Assembly: GCA_903898975.1 (NCBI GenBank)
Contig: CAIUHT010000369.1
Span: 1-7,743 of the forward strand
From: an uncultured Planctomycetaceae bacterium
GTDB lineage: Bacteria > Planctomycetota > Planctomycetia > Planctomycetales > Planctomycetaceae
Reading direction: 5' to 3'
DNA: 7,743 bases
The position numbers were made by a program, and so were the translations under genes. This document shows positions 5,083-7,743 of the stretch, piece after piece (position 1 is the stretch's first letter; every line of letters starts with the position of its first letter). The notes below the pieces were generated by a model. It made no database searches and was not told the origin of the DNA. It saw nothing but the letters and a program-made list of their open reading frames with translations.

Positions 5083-7743
5083 TTACAGCGTGCGTTTGAC
5101 CTCTTCGACCTTGATCGCCTCGAGGATGTCCCCCTCCTTCACGTCATCGAAGCCTTCCAGCCGAATGCCGCACTCCAACCCTTCGCGGACTTCGCGCGAG
5201 TCGTCCTTCCCGCGCTTGAGCGAGGCGATCTTGTACTCGTTCAGGATCCGCTGGTCGCGAACAACCCGCACCAGGTTGGAACGCTCGATCAGGCCATTCA
5301 ACACCCGACAGCCCGCCACCCGGCCAAACCGGCTGATGTCGAACGTCTGCAGCACGATGGCCCGCCCGGTCCGGGTCTGCACCACCTCGGGCTTCAACAG
5401 CCCTTCCAGTGCCTTTCGGATGTCGTCGGTCACCTCGTAGATGATCTGGTACTGCCGAATCTCGACCCCTTCCCGCTCGGCCAGCGACTCGGCGCGATCC
5501 TCGGGCACGACGTGGAACGCCAGCACAATCGCCCCGGACGCACTCGCCAGGTAGACGTCGCTCTCGTTCACTCCACCCACACCGTCGTGCAGGATCTGCA
5601 CCCGCACCTCGGCGTGCTGGAACTTCAGGATCTCGCTCTTGATCGCCTCGAGCGAACCCGGGGTGTCGGCCTTGATGATGACCGGCAATTCCTGGACTTC
5701 GCCCGTCTCGGCCTGGCTCAGAATCTCCTGCAGCGTGCGGACCCGGCCCCGTTGCGCCAGCTGAGCCTCGCGGCCCCGCTGCTGCCGGACCTCGGCGATC
5801 TCGCGGGCCTCATCGATGTCATCCAGCGTGTAGAACTTGTCGCCCGCGGCGGGAACCCGGTCGAGTCCCGCCACCTTGACGGGGGTCGAGGGACCGGCCA
5901 CTTCCACCTCGCGGTCGTGGTCGTCGTACATCGCGCGGATCCGCCCGTGGGCCGAACCGCACAGCACGACATCCCCCTTCTTCAACGACCCGTCCTGCAC
6001 AATCATCCACACCAGGACCCCGCGGCCTTCGTCGCGGAACGCCTCGAGGCAGACGCCGTGGCCCCCCTTGTCGGGGTTCCCCGTCAGTTCTCCCAGTTCG
6101 GCAACGGTCAGCAGTGTCTCCAGCAGGTCATCGACCCCCTGCCCCGTCGCCCCCGAGGTCCGCACCACTTCGGTGTCGCCACCCCATTCGGCGGCCAGCA
6201 GGTTGTGCGTCGCCAGTTCCTGCAGCACCCGCTGCTCGTTCCGGTCGGGCAGATCGACCTTGTTCATCGCCACCACGATCGGCACATTCGCCGCCCGGGC
6301 GTGATTCAACGCCTCGATCGTCTGGGGCATCACACCGTCGTTCGCCGCGACCACCAGGACCGCGATGTCGGTGACGTTGGCACCGCGGGCCCGCATCTCG
6401 GCGAACGCCGCGTGACCGGGAGTGTCCAGGAAGGTCACCCGCTTGTCACCCACCGGGACCTGGTAGGCGGCAATGTGCTGCGTGATGCCTCCGAATTCGC
6501 CGGCCGCCACATTCGCCGAGCGAATGCGGTCGAGCAGCGTCGTCTTCCCGTGGTCCACGTGCCCGAGGATGGTGACGATGGGGGGGCGGGGCTGACGGTG
6601 CTCCGAACCCTCGTCACCCAGCAACGACTCTTCGAGCTGCTCTTCCACATCTTTCTCGCGTTCGATCTGCAGATCGACACCGCATTCGAGTGCCAGCTCC
6701 AGGGCCTGATCTTCCTCGAGATACGAGTTGATCGTCAGCATCTGCCCCTTCTTCATGAGCATGCCGATCAGCTCATTGGCCCGGCGACCCATCGCCTCGG
6801 AGAGGCCCCGGACCGTGATCGGAAACTCAATCTGAGCCGAACTCTTCATCTGGGTCTGCGAACCACGCCGGCCACCACGCGACCGTCGCAGACGCATCGA
6901 CGCCAGATCTTCGTCTTCTTCGCGCGAACGACCGCGCCGCGCCGGACGGCCCGTCTTGCGGTCGGCGACGAGGCCCCCTGCCGAGATCATCGGCCGGACA
7001 GGACCCCGCCCGGGGACGCGCTTGGCTTCCTCGGAGAACTCCTCGCCCGGTTCTTCGCCCGGGCGACGCTTTTTCTCCTGGTTGTGCGCCTTGATGTGCT
7101 CCTGGAGCGGAGTCTTTTCGAGCATGTCCCGCGAGATCCGCATCTCGGGCTTCTGCGCGGGACCGGTGGCGACGGGGGTTGACTGGGCAGCCGGCTTGGC
7201 GGTCGGCGGGGGCTCGGCCAGCTTCGGCAGCGTGGGCATGGGCCGCGCCTTCGCCTTCTTGCTGTCGGGTGCCAACCGCGAGACCGAGCCGATCGCCACC
7301 ATCTCCCGCCGGCTTGAGCCCGAGGCGTGCACGTAGTCTTCGCGACGCATTGGGGCCAACGGCGGCTTCGTCCCCGGGGTGACAGGCGACTCACCCGCTG
7401 TTGGGGCCGTCCCGCCCGGCGCTGAGGCCGCGTCGGGGGCAGCTTCCGTCTCGACCTCCGCCCGCGTGGGCGGCGGCTCGACCGGAACTGCCACGGGGGC
7501 CTCTTCCACCGGAGCCGGAGTGATCACGGCGGGTGGCTCAATCACATCGCCACCGGGGCCGGCATCGACGACCTGCTCAGCGGGCGTCGCGGCCGGGGCC
7601 GGACGCTGCCGGGACGGGAGCTTCAAGGCCGGGGGCCGCCCGCTGACAAACGGCCGCGTAGGCCGCTCGATGGGGGGCAGCGTCGGAGCCGGGGCCGGCG
7701 CCGGGGTCGGCTTGGCCACGGAGGGGCTCGGTGCCGGGGGAGT
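5083..7743 (-). CDS. infB: Translation initiation factor IF-2 (N-terminus beyond the window)
   Basis: IF-2 is the GTPase that brings initiator fMet-tRNA to the 30S subunit and promotes 50S joining. Counting from the GTG codon at 7719, residues 1-290 are a Pro/Ala-rich then charged disordered linker. About 296-350 is an IF2_N domain (IEFPITVRGLSEAMGRRANE). The G domain carries G1 GHVDHGKT (386-393), G2 GGITQHI (410-416), G3 DTPGH (432-436), G4 NKVD (486-489) and a G5 region reading TSGATGQG, where SAK is usual. Domain II (about 550-640) and the C1 and C2 domains (about 660-875, with IIKADTPGSLEAIKSEI and tRNA-binding C2) follow. The frame stays open through 7743 (eight more codons upstream of the GTG), so that GTG is not the start; the usual N-terminal domain lies off the window. 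It ends in TAA at 5083. It heads the visible gene run, with rbfA following. Confidence 0.97.
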   Translation of the reverse strand, partial: TPPAPSPSVAKPTPAPAPAPTLPPIERPTRPFVSGRPPALKLPSRQRPAPAATPAEQVVDAGPGGDVIEPPAVITPAPVEEAPVAVPVEPPPTRAEVETEAAPDAASAPGGTAPTAGESPVTPGTKPPLAPMRREDYVHASGSSRREMVAIGSVSRLAPDSKKAKARPMPTLPKLAEPPPTAKPAAQSTPVATGPAQKPEMRISRDMLEKTPLQEHIKAHNQEKKRRPGEEPGEEFSEEAKRVPGRGPVRPMISAGGLVADRKTGRPARRGRSREEDEDLASMRLRRSRGGRRGSQTQMKSSAQIEFPITVRGLSEAMGRRANELIGMLMKKGQMLTINSYLEEDQALELALECGVDLQIEREKDVEEQLEESLLGDEGSEHRQPRPPIVTILGHVDHGKTTLLDRIRSANVAAGEFGGITQHIAAYQVPVGDKRVTFLDTPGHAAFAEMRARGANVTDIAVLVVAANDGVMPQTIEALNHARAANVPIVVAMNKVDLPDRNEQRVLQELATHNLLAAEWGGDTEVVRTSGATGQGVDDLLETLLTVAELGELTGNPDKGGHGVCLEAFRDEGRGVLVWMIVQDGSLKKGDVVLCGSAHGRIRAMYDDHDREVEVAGPSTPVKVAGLDRVPAAGDKFYTLDDIDEAREIAEVRQQRGREAQLAQRGRVRTLQEILSQAETGEVQELPVIIKADTPGSLEAIKSEILKFQHAEVRVQILHDGVGGVNESDVYLASASGAIVLAFHVVPEDRAESLAEREGVEIRQYQIIYEVTDDIRKALEGLLKPEVVQTRTGRAIVLQTFDISRFGRVAGCRVLNGLIERSNLVRVVRDQRILNEYKIASLKRGKDDSREVREGLECGIRLEGFDDVKEGDILEAIKVEEVKRTL

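Noticed and set aside
5020..7182. 720-codon plus-strand open frame opposite infB
   Set aside because: It lies antisense to highly conserved IF-2 domains; composition is His/Arg/Leu-rich shadow sequence without domains.
7717..7719. GTG at 7719 as the start of infB
   Set aside because: The frame stays open to the window edge with similar Pro/Ala-rich codons, and the normal IF-2 N-terminal domain is missing downstream of it.

Overview
This window is a compact run of five protein-coding genes, all on the minus strand, in GC-rich bacterial DNA. In transcription order (high to low coordinates) they are: infB (translation initiation factor IF-2, start lies beyond the window edge), rbfA (30S ribosome-binding factor A), a gene for an endonuclease III-like but catalytically degenerate protein with a long Lys/Ala/Gly-rich tail, a secreted tetratricopeptide-repeat (TPR) protein, and the first 89 codons of a YebC/PmpR-family gene. 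The YebC start, the style of the IF-2 linker and the HhH-GPD-like gene next to rbfA suggest a planctomycete (Planctomycetales-like). That assignment is from recall of family patterns, not from a search.

Layout. 5083-7743 is infB; a perfect 10-bp hairpin lies in its 65-bp gap to rbfA (4397-5017). A 106-bp gap carrying a 12-bp direct repeat leads to the HhH-like/basic-tail gene (2830-4290). A 180-bp gap with a short hairpin and a strong Shine-Dalgarno sequence leads to the TPR gene (370-2649). A 101-bp gap with a 7-bp GC hairpin leads to yebC (1-268).

Function. infB-rbfA is the conserved translation-initiation and 30S-maturation pair. YebC-family proteins have been described both as DNA-binding regulators and as ribosome-associated factors, so three of the five genes concern translation or expression. 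The third gene is the least ordinary. Its N-terminal ~205 residues look like an endonuclease III helix-hairpin-helix fold that has lost the catalytic lysine and the iron-sulfur cysteines. Its C-terminal ~250 residues are histone-H1-like low-complexity sequence with a 15-bp tandem repeat, and a run of nine C marks the junction. The TPR protein has a signal peptide and probably works in the periplasm or at the envelope.

No RNA genes, mobile elements or CRISPR arrays were seen. No intergenic stretch exceeds 180 bp. Long plus-strand open frames opposite the TPR gene and infB look like GC-driven shadows of the real genes.
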